Shown: positions 23,732 to 35,220 of the stretch, piece after piece
Layout of the letters: each line of letters starts with the position of its first letter
Position numbering within the stretch: position 1 is the first letter of the stretch
Made by a program: the position numbers and the translations under genes
NCBI RefSeq assembly: GCF_042242105.1
Contig: NC_092031.1
Coordinates: forward strand, 17,700,162 to 17,764,161
Direction: 5' to 3'
Length of the DNA stretch: 64,000 bases
Source: Pempheris klunzingeri
Lineage: Eukaryota > Chordata > Actinopteri > Acropomatiformes > Pempheridae
Notes under the pieces: generated by a model
Seen by the model: only the letters and a program-made list of their open reading frames with translations
Told to the model about the DNA's origin: nothing
Database searches by the model: none

Positions 23732-23732
23732 A
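23577..23732 (+). repeat. Short retroelement-like repeat with (GATT)n tail
   Basis: The block order gaatcgttgggtctctctct, gtctagacctgctctttatg, gcgtcttgagataac and actatataaataaa, ending in a (GATT)n tail from 23691, matches a 3' end shared by many short retroposed repeats in percomorphs. A related tail ending in (TTGAA)n occurs at 28775-28847. Tail microsatellites are typical of some LINE/SINE 3' ends. The clade cannot be assigned from sequence alone. Confidence 0.6.
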
Positions 23733-24006
23733 CATGTAGGCTGGCTTCTTTATAGCAGAACTAACAGAACTCAGAGTATTAAAAAATATATATGCACATT
23801 TGTATTTAAACCATTTTTTATGCATTTAACGGAAAGTGAAATAATTTGTTAAATACTAAACTATTGTATAATGTGGGTCAAATATCGCTGTGTGTGGCTC
23901 AACACTTTCAACATTCTTGTGCTTGTTATACAGTATATAACATTTTGTGTTTTTCTTTTATAAGCACAATGGCACATTCATGGAGAAGATGAGGTTTGTC
24001 TGTACA

Positions 24007-24040
24007 GATGTAGATGTAGATGTAGATGTAGGTGTAGATA
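24007..24040 (+). repeat. Hexamer tandem repeat (gatgta)n
   Basis: About five to six copies of a GATGTA unit with small changes, and a further related pair at about 24079-24090. Confidence 0.9.
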
Positions 24041-24099
24041 TAGAAAAAGGCGTGGACATAGAAATACTGCAGGTAAAGATGTAGATGTAGACGCATGTA

Positions 24100-24673
24100 A
24101 ATACACAGTGAAGGAGGCAAATATTAGCTCTCAGTGCGGGGACTGTGATAATAGTATAATGGATTCAATAAATGTTTGAATAGGACTCATGAATAAGCCA
24201 GGCAGGACTTACACAAACATTAACCACATGCGGCCTGCAGTGGACTGTCTCATGTTTCATTACCTCATCCAGCTGCAGTTTAAGCTGCGTCTAAGATTTA
24301 CACCATGGATTTAGATTTATCGTAGAATATCTGTGGTTATAACGCTAAAAGTAAAAGAACAACAGAAGGCCTGAGCAACAGCTTGGTGCACAAAACCCAA
24401 GGTTGGTGCTTTGGCTCTCAGTGAACGTGCGTATGCGTGCGTTCAGGAAAGAGTTCTCATATGTTTGCATCCAGAAATGAAGTAGGGCACCAAATGAAAA
24501 AAAGTCTTAAGTCACAGTTATTGATGTTACCACCTTTTACAGGAAGTGATGACTTCCGGCTGCTACGTGACAGTTCATCGACACACACTGCGCACACAGC
24601 TTCCCTATACCATAGGCACAGAGCAGAGCAGCCACCAGGCAGGAGTCTGGTTGTCAAACATCACAACATCACT
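24100..24673. promoter_or_regulatory. Probable unc13d 5' flank
   Basis: Non-coding sequence directly upstream of the unc13d start codon. No TATA box or CpG island is obvious. The extent of the 5' UTR cannot be fixed. Confidence 0.3.
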
Positions 24674-27600
24674 ATGTCAAGTCAGAGTGAGCCCACCGGC
24701 GCAGGAGACAATCTACTGCAAACACCTGAACAGGTATGGGCTACAGTGCACCTGAGTCTAAAGTAAACTAAATATTTGTTTCATTTGGGCTCTCTGCTGC
24801 TAACCTCCTGGTTTATATGGCACTATGGTGATGGCCTGACTCATGATGCTGTCAAACATATTACAATGTGATCAATTTTTGCTCTGAGGGCGTTTTGTGT
24901 TTATCTAGGTCTTGTTTTTTTTCTCAAATATTCAGGCTTTTAGCCGTTAAAGTTGCTTATATGTTCTTTGTAAAAATCCCCTTACATACAATTGTGGGAT
25001 GAGCTACATCAGTGTTCAATTGTGCACCCAAACACTGAGCTGTGCTTTCCATGCAGCTATTTCAAGACGGTGTGACCGTGAGTCATAATTGCCTTGAATG
25101 TATTTTTGGATGGGATGATGCAGAATGAAGTGTGTGTGTCATGGAAGACGGCCTGTTTCTGCATATGTCGCATTTGTTGGCAGTCAACACATTAGTGAGG
25201 TCGACTGAGCCATGTTTTCATCGCCATCATCAGTATCACTGCAGAGTTCCCCAACATCACCACTATATGCAAACACGCAGGAAATAGTGTATGTGTGTGA
25301 GGCACAGGTGTATTTGCGTACTTATTTCTAGAATACTTGTTCTAGTCACTCTCAGGCAAATTTCCTCAGTGTGAATACTGAGTGTGTTGCTGCCTCAAAG
25401 TGGCTTTCATTATCAGCAGTAGAGGAAGTCTCTTACCGAGGCAGGCCATATCAGCAATCAAAAACAGGAGTGTTTCTCTCTGTCTTCGCCTGTCGATGCT
25501 ATTTTTTTTGCACATTCATGATGAGATGAGGTGACCTTAAAATAACTGTTTGTCTCAGTTTGATTTGACTGAGTACGTTGGCACCCGGGATTTAAACTTA
25601 ATCACCTTTATGTTTTCTTTTATAGGAGCCTGGCTTTACAAGACTCAGACAGGTAAAACACATTGGCTGTTTCACACAGTCTTGCAATTCAGAGTATAAT
25701 TTCTTCTGCATTTCTAATAGAAGAATAGTCTTAATGCAAACCACTCTGTTTGTTAATGCTCAGCAACGAGACTGAGTGTGTGCAGCTACACCAGCAGCTC
25801 TGTGAGGCTGTGTAAAAACAGATGTAATGTTAACCATGTTCGCCATCTTAGTTTAGCATTCAGACATCTGTTAATTAGCGCTAAACACAATGAACAGCTG
25901 AGGCTGATGGGAATGTTGAAAGTTTTTTTAGGAACTAAATTCAATAGATGCTGGATTTACTGGATGAATTAAAGCTTTGACCTATGGGTGGTGCCAGGGG
26001 AAACGGCAGTGAGGCTCATCTTCTGGGGACCATGAATGTATTTAGAGCAGTTCATGGCAATTCATCCAGTAGTTGTTGAGATACTTCAATTTGGATCAAA
26101 GTGGTGGAGCAATCAACAGGCAGATAACTGCTAGCATTGGTAAAAAGAGAAATCAACAGTATCAACAGACTTGACACTGATTTTTTACTTGTGTTTCTCG
26201 TAAATCCCCAAACTTTACGAAATTGCAATAATAATTGCTGTATTTGTATTGAATGGGTTACAACAGTTGAAGTTTTGTCACGGCTGGCTTGCCTTTTTCT
26301 GCCTTCCCCTTGTCTAGTTTTCCCCCGTCCATGTACGTAAACTGGGGTTGACAAGGAAAAATCGAGAAAGGAGGGTAAGCGACACTCCATGCCCTTCAAA
26401 CGCCTTGTGTTTCACCTCACAATATTCTAATTTACCTTGTGCATCTGACAGAGTCACGGTGGAAATGCATTGCTTCTTCTTCTCCTCTAGAATTTCAAGG
26501 AAGATGAGAACCCAGAAGAGAAAGCACGAAAACACAAGGAGCTGGAGGTATTGCCATGCATGTGCTGTGCTTCACATTGCAAAATCTTTTTTTTGTTTTT
26601 TCCAAGCTGAGTTCTCACTCTCTTTCTGTTCACAGCTAAAGCCTCTGTATAAGGAGCTGCTGTACACCATTGCTCATAAGATGGGTCACCCGTCAGACAC
26701 TGAGGTCTTCACAGACAGCCAGCTTCACCAGTACATCAAGGAGGTAAACGCCTCGGCCTCACACGGAACACAACCCGTAACTCCGCTAACGTGGTGGGGC
26801 ATGACCGACTGCAGAGATTGTTTTCTCTCACTCTATCTGTCCTATCTGCCAGGCTTTCACTATGACAGAGTCAGAGCACAGCGGTCTAATGGAGAAAGTA
26901 CAGCGCACAGAGGTGAGAAAAGGAAGTCAGCATGTTTTTTCCAACAAAGGCGTCCTTAGAGACCCCTAATATCTATTAATAGAACTCATACCGAGCATCT
27001 TAACTTTCCACTTAGTTTAGCAGTGGCAGATATTATGTCATTCACATGTTAGAGGCAGCAGTAAGTATCTAAATGACTGTGTGACCTTTACAGCCCCCAG
27101 TATACTGCCTGATGGTCACTGTAAAGGAAGCAAAGGGGATCCTGGGAAAAGACATCACTGGTGAGTTCTTGCTTCACCTCAGCAGACCGTATCGCTTAAC
27201 AGCAATGATGTGATGACTGGGATTTTAATACACCCGTTTCGCCTTAGCATTCGGTATGCGTATTCATGGTCGCCTAAGGATGAACCCTAATGACTTTGAT
27301 GATGCCCTGACTTGGTGGCACTGATCTGGTGCCACCAGCAGCTCAGACGTTTCACTTCACCAAAATTATCTCAACATCTGCTCAATGGATCAACACAGAA
27401 TCTGGTGCAGACTTTCATGGTTCCCTGATGATGTTTCCTGATGACTTCTGCTGCCATCATGGTCATCTAGCACCATCAGCAGATTTACGTTTTTAGCACA
27501 GAGTGAGATGACTCAGTAACTACTGGAAGGATTAACACTGAGACATTCATGCTCCCCTCAGGATGAATTGATTGATGTTTGTCCTAGCTCCATTATTAGA

Positions 27601-30264
27601 CCATATCTCCAAATTGTCCAAACAAATGACATTCCCATCTTTGATTTTTGTTGTGCTTACCGGTGCATCAGTCTTAGAAAGGCACAGATTACTTTTTGGG
27701 AAAGGTTGTCCTAAAAGGACAGGTACTAAATGTTATTTTACTCTTGAAACAATGAAATAATGAAATGCTACACGTCATTTGAGTCGACACTGCAGATCTC
27801 TTGTGTGTTTTGCACAGGTTTGAGTGACCCATACTGTATTCTGACCATACTGGAGGATGAGGAGGAGAGTCGAACACGCCGGTCCAGAGCCAAACCTTCT
27901 AAATCTGTGGTGAAGGACGCTGTTGCAGATGACAAAATCTACGAGACAGACATAAAGAAGCAGACTCTGAACCCCATCTGGAATCAAACCTTCATTCTGT
28001 GAGTATAAACTTGTGTATTTATATCAGGGAAAACCAGCTTGATGTATGTTTCACTTTTAATTTTTTTCTTTTTGTGCTTCAGGGAGTTGGAGGACGTCGC
28101 CGGCGCCAGCTTCCACCTGGAGATGTGGTGAGGAGAACGTCTGGAGTATTCTTCCTTAAAGTCTTCCACAGTCATTACCATAACACCTTAACATTTCTGT
28201 TCCAGGGATAAGGACGAAGAGGTTTCACTCACACAGAAACTAGAGGAGATCAAGACCAACTTTAATAGTTTAAAGAGGTAAAACACTCTCTCTGTAACTT
28301 ATACACAAACAGCTGACCGAGCAAAGCAGGTCAACCTTTCTGCTTGTTCCTGTTCAGGATGATCAAGGAGGCCAAAAAGGAAAAAGGCACAGACGACTTT
28401 TTGGGAAAGATTGTCCTAAAACTACAGGTAATAAATGTCAATGCTCGTACTCTTTTATATGCTTTTTTTCCTCCCTCATCACTGTCTTTGCAGTCTAATA
28501 CCCATTTGTATTGACTCCCTTAAGGACCTCCACTGCACTGAGGACAACTGGCACAATCTGGAGCCCAGAACAGAGACATATCCGGATCGCGGCCAGTGCC
28601 ACCTGAATCTCAAGTTTATCCATAAAGCGGTAAAAAGACACTTTCCCATTCCAATATATATACATCATATATGATTGTATCCATGTGCTTCAGTTTTTGA
28701 AGCACCTTAACCCTCCTGTTGTCCTAAGGGTCAAAAATGACCCTCCACCATGTGGCAGCAGAGAAAACCCCCTAAACGCTCTGAGATGACTTGTGTTGTG
28801 AGCAGCGCCATACAAATAAAATTGAATTGAATTGACTTGAATTGATGAATAACAGGTTGTTTCATCATGCAAACTAGATTTGGGATTTAAAATTCAATTA
28901 AGCGGCTTTATTTTAGGGGTTTAGTGAAGGGGGTCATTTTTGACCCTTAGGGCAAGGAGGAATATACAGAATGTTAAGACATCACAAGGGTTAAGACTGG
29001 GTCTGTGTTTTGTGACTGACAGAGAGACATGACGCTGAGTGCCGGCCGTAATGCTTACATCAACTACTCTGGGATTCTGCAGCAGTTTGTTCAGGCCTAC
29101 ATCTCCAAGCAGCAGGTGAAAGGCGAGCACACTCCAGGATCTTTTTTTGAAATCCCACTTATTAACTTCTAACTAACTAACTTTCTGTCTCCTTAACCGT
29201 CGTCTCGTTCATTTGTTTGTCCCCCAGAGTTCTGCTCCGTGGAAAGGAGCGCTGTGTGGCGAGGCTCAGACGCTGCTGGAGCTCTACGCTACGCAGAATG
29301 ACCTCTCACCTTTTCTACAGGACCTGGCGTAAGCGTCATGTGAAAGACTAGCAGATATATTATTACTTATATTATGGCAAATAATTCAGAGCACACCAGT
29401 GTTTGGACAGGGACAGAGGAGCAGTTCTGAGGCCCTGCGCAAGCAACTGGTGCAGCACATTCAAAAACCATAAATCTATGACACATATAATGCATTTCAA
29501 ATAAGCTTTATAGTGCATTTCACATTGTTGTCTGGATAAATTATGTTTCTGAGTGTGTTCAGTGTTGTAATTCATCAGCTTTCAGTAGGCTTGCATGAGG
29601 TGACATGAACATACTAAATGAATGAATGAATGATGATCCACGCAATATTATATTCAAACAAACGGCCGAACTGTACATCAACATATTCAAAACAAAGAAA
29701 AAAGTGTTGTTTCACATATCCATGCCAAAATGATTCAGAAACATTTATATTAACAGCACGATAGGTGTTTCAAACATATCGTCCAGCTCTGTGGGCACAT
29801 GCCCTGTTGTCTTTCTGTTGCACTTGTCCGTAAGCGTGTGGATGTGTGTGTATATCTGACAGGAAGTGGGTGGCTTACAGCAAGCTGTACCAGAGTTTGG
29901 AGGTGGACTCGTCTGTGCTGTTCCAGCAGATTACCAGCATAGAGTACCACTGGCATCAGCAGGAGCTGCCATACCAGCAGGTATATAAAAGTGCTCAGAT
30001 ATTGTACTTCAGCACGAAACTGAAGTACTTATACTTAACTGAGTGCTGCACTTCCATTTTATCCTGCTTTATACTTCTACTCCATTATATTTCAGAGGCA
30101 AATATCATGACTCGTTACTTTGCAAATGTAGATTTTACAAGCAAAAGGCTCATAAAATATGATCCATTGTTATAAACACTAATATAAATTAGTTGAATTA
30201 ATTCTAACTTGACCAGCTATAACATGAAAATGATGCTTACATGACCCATTAAGTATAAGGTGGC

Positions 30265-30299
<35 letters not shown>

Positions 30300-33200
30300 A
30301 CTGTTGTATTTTTAAACAATAATGGTCCAAATAGTCTGAATATTCCTTCCATTTATGTCCATTGCCTGTTGCGACCATATCATGAACTTACCAATTTTAC
30401 CCTCAGTTAAAGAGATGATTAAAAGAAACCAGGAGTTCACAGTGTTGCACTGTGTTGAGAAAGGTGTTGCACTGTGTTAAACAGAAACAGGAACTTGGGG
30501 ACTCTCTTCATGACTTCCTGCAGTATGGACTGTGTCTGGTGGCCAAATACAGAGACATCTTCCCCCCGACTCCCAGAGCCACCCCGAAACTACACACCCT
30601 GCTCAGGTACACACAAGGCCGTGTGTTTTTCCACACACTTGTTGTAATTAAATACAAAGTTTAAGCAGTGCATGAGTGTGTCTTTTCTGTCAGGATATTG
30701 GTCCAGATCTGTAAGACTCAAGCGTTTCAGAAACTGAACCCAGCACAGTTTGAGTTACATGATGAGGTCAGCGACGCCATTAAGGTCAGTAATCATGCTA
30801 ATGAGATTGTTATTAACAGTCTGCGTGTGTGTTTAAGTCTTTAATGACATATAACGTGACTTTTATGTCAGAGAGGTACACAGGAGTGGTTCACCATCAA
30901 GAAGGGATTGCATCAGCCAATGACCAAGGTAAAGACAAGCGTCACATTGTCTCTGGAATTGAAACTGATATGGTTTCTCCATTTTCTTTCATATCACTAA
31001 ATTCATGTTTTTCTTGCACCACGCTGACATGCAGGACCTGTCTGAGATTGTGAGCGCCCTCTCGAGTTTGATCGGGGAGGTGCAGGAGGACATAAAACAC
31101 AACAAGGATGTCTGGAATAGAGTATTTGTCAGGTAAGGTGGGACCACTAGTACCAGCTCTGGCTTCTCTCCTTTAATAGACAGGCTTTTTGACTCGGTGT
31201 AACAAACAAACACTGATTATGGCTGTTTTCCTTGTGTTTTTCTTCTCATGATTGTAGCGCCGTGCAAGTGGATGTGTTCACTGTTGTCTATAAGAGGTTT
31301 GACTCCCTGGTAGGTAACAGTTTGAGTTTGAGTTGAGTTGAGATCATTTTTTTGCACCACGTAAAAGAAGATGGACACATTATGAAATCCACACGAGAGA
31401 AAAAAGTACAGAAAACCGAAAACACACAGCTCAGATTCATACACACGACACCAGAGGTTACAACAGGTGTTGTATGTAGTTCACGTCAGGTTCCCAGATT
31501 TGACAGAATTGGTCTTTTTGATGACTCAGTATCATCTCACCCCACTTTCTCTCCTCTTCCCTCCATAGCTTGTGAACGAGGTGAGGGAAACCTTATCCCT
31601 GATTGAGGGTCAGATGGAGCAGCCTCTAGCCAAGAGCCTGTTCCCTGTCTACCTGAGCCTGCAGGCCATCCACAAAGACAAGGCCTTCTTACAGAGGAGG
31701 TCAGTCATCACACACACACACACCAGACTGTACAGCAGTTATTCCCAATCCTGTTTATCTGACAGCTGTTTCCTCCACCTCCCTTTATTATAAGTAATTA
31801 TAAATTATAAGAGTTTTTGATTTTGTTTCAGGGGATTTCTTGAGCTGACAAACTTTCAGGAGGGCTTCAGAGAGGCACTGCCCTACTGGCTGAACCAGGC
31901 GTTCAGCACAACTCAGGACAGGGTGGAGAGGGCCGTGCAGGTGGACCAGGTGACGCTCGTGTTTTGATGTTTTGCTGTTATGATAAACGTGGTTTATTAC
32001 TTTTGTTTCAAACGTATTATTTCCATGAAACTCTCCTCACCAGCTCCAGCCCCTGCAGTCTGGCGCCGTGCCCATAAAACACAGCTCCTCAGCAGTGGAC
32101 CTGGTGGCATGTATCCAGCCTATCTGCCAGCTGTGGGAGCAGCTGTCCTGGCCCGACCCCGAGGAGGCCTTCATGCTCATGGTCAAACTCACTGAGGTGC
32201 AGTTTCCTCGCGTTGATAACATGGTCCTGATCGACAGTTTCACTGCTCAGATTATCTGAATGTGGTCGATCTTTGCTTTCTGTGTCTTCAGGATGTGTGT
32301 AAGATTGTGGTGAACTACTGTCACACCCTGAAGGAGAGGGTCAGGGTGCTGTCTGAGAACTCCGACCACGGCAGCGCCATCAACATGGTAAGGACAGACG
32401 GACTGTGTGCTGGAAATAATTCTCATGCTATTTACGCACATCTCAAACCGCTCTCCTCTCCCTGCAGCTGTGTGTGGTGGTGAACGACTTGGAGCACTTA
32501 CGGTCGGTGCTGACACGACTTCCCACGCAGCTGAACTGGGCCGGGCTTCGGGACCGGACCCAAAACGTCATAGGGGAAAGCCAGTTCCACAACACTCTGC
32601 CCTTGCAGCTCCAGCAAGCCCAGGGCATCCTCGGCCGAGAGATCCGCTCCGCTCTGGACACTCTCGGGAAAAAGGTGTGACACTAAACACGTAACATTTA
32701 ATCGCCAGAACGTCATTGAAAAAGAAAAGCCTTCAACGTGACCTCTGCCCTGTCTCTTCAGTTAAACACAGACATTGAGACTCATGTCAGAAACATGTCG
32801 ACCAGGCGGAGGATTCCCTCCAAGTCCACAGAGGATGTAGGTGAAAATCACTGCCAGTCAAAACACAAATGCAGATGCCTTTTACAAGCGTGCTTGATAT
32901 TCAGCTTCTCCTCCGTTTTAGGCCGCAGCCCCACTGATGCGCTACCTGGAGCAGGAGCTGCACTACATGAACGAAAACCTGGTTCAAGAGAACTTCAACA
33001 GGTTCCACGTGTTACTCATTTTCATCCATTTAATCCATTTCCTCACTCGGCATCCCCTCGTGACATCGTGCCCCTGTTTTCCCTCTCATGTCCAGTCTCC
33101 TGACTCCTCTGTGGAACAACTCAGTGAGGATCCTCCACCAGGTGGCTACTCAGCATCCACAGCAAGAGGGGCTCATGGTGTTCTGCCAGAGACTGCTGTA

Positions 33201-35220
33201 TACACTGCAGGTCGGTCCTCAGCTACCTAGGGTATAAGAAAGCTTTTGTAGTGAAGCAGCGAGTGAAATGTGCTCAAGAGACTTTTAGCTTAGCATAAAG
33301 ACTGGAAGCCTTACTGGAAGCCTTACACGGCCTTATGGGACTTTTTATTTCCTTTATTTCAGTGCCTGGAGCAGTGCTTCCACGCTGAGGGGAACGGGCT
33401 GCCTCTGAATACACTCCACTCTAATGATTACAAGGTGAATAAGTGAAGCCAACAGAAGACTGAAATAACAAAGTGGAAATACTCGTCTTTCATTGTTCTC
33501 TCCCGTGTGTCCAGGCTCTCAAAGCTCACCTGACTCACAACTCTCTGAGCTGCAGGCAGCTGGTAGAGAAGTTCCTCGAAAGGAAAATATGGGAGCAGGT
33601 GAGACAGGTGAAGGAACACACTCTCAGACTACAGCAAACACAGGCCAACCGTTCACACCTCCTTTGGTTTCTCCTGTTTGCCCAACAGAATGTGTACAGT
33701 GGAGAGAAATACGGTGCAGTCACCCTCCTCACGTCCTACAGGAGATCGGACCAAAGACTCAGAGTTGAGGTGCTGAATGCAGTCAACCTCCTTCCGATGG
33801 ACTCTAATGGTAACACTAACTACGCTAATGGTCACAGCACAGATGCTTTACAGAAAAGGTGCATTGCTTTGACACGTTGATGCTTCTGCCAGGTTTTAGC
33901 GATCCCTTCGTGCAGCTGTGTTTGGAGCCTAACCACATTTTTCCTGAGGTGGAGCCTCGCTGCACTCAGATCAAAAGCTGCGATCTCAACCCCCTTTTTG
34001 ATGAGGCTTTTGAATTGTAAGTCGTTGATCTTATATTAATAAATATTCTGTGTCCCTCTCTCACAAGTGAACCTGCACAGTTGTTCGCTTTCAGGATGTT
34101 TCTGACCTCCTTCACTTCCTCTGCTCTCTGATCACAGTCTGGTATCCCTGGATCAGTGCCAGGCTCTGGGGGCCTGCCTGGTGGTGACGGTTCTGGACCA
34201 TGACACCTTGAGGACTGATGACTTTGAAGGCGAGGCCTTCCTGGCCCTCAAGGCCATACCAGGAGTAGGTGGGGGAAGGGAAGTAGACGGACTCAGCAAA
34301 CTGCCAGACGCCATCCCTGCACAGATCCGACTGCCTCTGATGCACCCGAAGCCCAATGGTACGATGGGTCAGGGGGTTCAGACCTCTCTTTTTAACCAGG
34401 GCATGACTGGACTAACCTGTTATGGGGCCCTGAGAAAAAACAAGAGATGCTGGGCCCCTGTTACATCCTCTTTATCCCACTTGAAAGGTCCAGTGTGAGT
34501 TCATGGGTCTATCAACAGAAATGGAATATAGTATTCATAGCCATGTGCCAGTCGAATACAATCACCTAAAACTAAGGATTGTGAATGAGCCCTTTATAAC
34601 TTCCTACAGTGCAAGCCTACCATGCTGCCCCTACATATTTGTACAGTAGCCCAGAATGGACAAACAAGGGCTTTTTGAATTCTTACATTCCAGTGGCAGC
34701 TGAACTTTTGTGGTGTAATTACACCGGTTTTAAGGCAAAGACAGATAAAGGAATACCACTTTGTGTTGTGGCAAGTGGAGGATCATACTTATTGCTTAAA
34801 ATAAGAAAAAGAAAGGCAGCGTGACTCCTTGTTGTCTACCATAGCTTCTCTGCACGCTTGGAAAGGGAGGGGGGAGGCGAGGGATATTCAGTTGATTGTG
34901 ATCTGCAACCTCATCACCAGATGCCACTTGATTCTACACACTCTACTTACACTTTTTTTTTTTTACAGGTCTCTCATGAAACCAGACAACTGGCATTATT
35001 CTATTAGTAATTTGTACCTGGCAAGTTCTGTTTTCATTCATTTGGTATTTGATGGAGAATTTGAGCCCAATTTTTGTTCCTGTCTTGTTTTTGTGTACTT
35101 TCTCCAGAGGACAGCATTCTGAGGTTACTGGAGTCCAGGAAAGGAGAGCGAGAGGCTCAGGCCTTCGTGAAGAAGCGAAGACAGAGAGAGAAACAGTCCC
35201 AGGAAGGGGTTCAGCCGTAA
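24674..35220 (+). CDS. unc13d: Munc13-4 exocytosis priming factor
   Basis: 33 coding exons, 3294 bases, 1097 aa (human 1090): 24674-24733, 25626-25652, 26491-26547, 26636-26743, 26853-26912, 27094-27160, 27818-27998, 28083-28127, 28206-28277, 28358-28427, 28525-28629, 29023-29115, 29228-29328, 29863-29980, 30485-30606, 30694-30784, 30872-30928, 31035-31132, 31258-31309, 31569-31699, 31832-31949, 32044-32196, 32292-32387, 32468-32674, 32762-32836, 32922-33001, 33096-33210, 33363-33434, 33515-33598, 33689-33809, 33893-34016, 34138-34358, 35108-35220. C2A lies at about residues 105-240 ([11 protein letters not shown]), the MUN region with MHD1/MHD2 in the middle ([44 protein letters not shown]), and C2B at about 905-1040 ([26 protein letters not shown]) with the aspartates expected for Ca2+ binding. 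There is no C1 domain, as in UNC13D. In mammals it binds Rab27a and primes lytic granules. Exon 26 uses a weak GTTCCA donor. Introns 11, 14 and 32 carry repeats. Confidence 0.97.
25775..26130 (+). repeat. Near-complete copy of the 'cagcagctctgtga ... ctggggaccatgaat' repeat
   Basis: The best copy in the window of a family also seen at 5000-5200, 13735-14115, 27240-27560 and 63050-63330. Blocks in order are cagcagctctgtgaggctgt, gtttagcattcagacatctg, acagctgaggctgatgggaa, ctggggaccatgaatg and gcaattcatccagtagttgt. It lies in unc13d intron 2 and is non-coding. Confidence 0.7.
27240..27560 (+). repeat. Diverged copy of the same dispersed repeat (unc13d intron 6)
   Basis: Two tandem-like rounds of the family unit: gaaccctaatgactttgatg, caaaattatctcaacatctg, tggtgcagactttcatggtt, then a second degenerate round ending with tcatgctcccctcaggatga. 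It is non-coding. Confidence 0.6.
28707..28994. mobile_element. piggyBac-type MITE in unc13d intron 11
   Basis: Bounded by TTAA on both sides (28707-28710 and 28991-28994). The ends TTAACCCTcctgttgtcc and, reading inward on the other strand, TTAACCCTtgtgatgtc are similar inverted repeats. Further in, the 21 bases at 28723-28743 have a perfect complement at 28931-28951. TTAA target duplication is the hallmark of piggyBac transposition, and a TTAACCCTCCTGTTGTCC terminus is common in teleost non-autonomous elements. There is no coding capacity. A LINE/SINE-like tail sits inside it. Confidence 0.75.
28775..28847 (+). repeat. Retroposed tail nested inside the MITE
   Basis: ctctgagatgacttgtgttg, then cagcgccatacaaataaa and an imperfect (TTGAA)n tail. 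It is related to the repeat at 23577-23732 and lies wholly between the inverted repeats of the TTAA-bounded MITE. It could be an insertion into that element or part of its own sequence. Confidence 0.5.
29985..30185 (+). repeat. Second copy of the 'tacttctactcca' repeat (unc13d intron 14)
   Basis: Contains gtacttcagcacgaaactga, tttatacttctactccatta, tttcagaggcaaatatcatg and gactcgttactttgcaaatg. It follows the same order as the copy at 1150-1320 and is better preserved. Confidence 0.65.
30265..30300. repeat. Compound (TA)n(GT)n microsatellite
   Basis: About 18 bases of TA repeats followed directly by GT repeats in unc13d intron 14. Confidence 0.95.
33282..33320 (+). repeat. Fragment of the 'gcttagcataaagactggaa' repeat (unc13d intron 27)
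   Basis: Exact 20-base match at 33288-33307 to 15321-15340, followed by a short local duplication of 'ttactggaagcc'. Only a small piece of the element remains. Confidence 0.65.
34482..34965. mobile_element. MITE-like element in the last unc13d intron
   Basis: Left end gaaaggtccagtgtgagttc; right end tctacacactctacttacac, an approximate complement. Internal blocks are tatcaacagaaatggaatat, gaatgagccctttataact, gtacagtagcccagaatgga and catcaccagatgccacttg. I recognise this as a repeat of about 0.5 kb that is very common in percomorph introns. It has no coding capacity. Confidence 0.65.

Noticed and set aside
24001-24090. GATGTA tandem repeat as a CRISPR-like or regulatory array
   Set aside because: It is a plain hexamer microsatellite without spacers.
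26348-26959. 203-codon plus-strand open frame
   Set aside because: It runs through introns of unc13d and reads the real exons in the wrong frame or with intron sequence; the spliced product is clearly Munc13-4.
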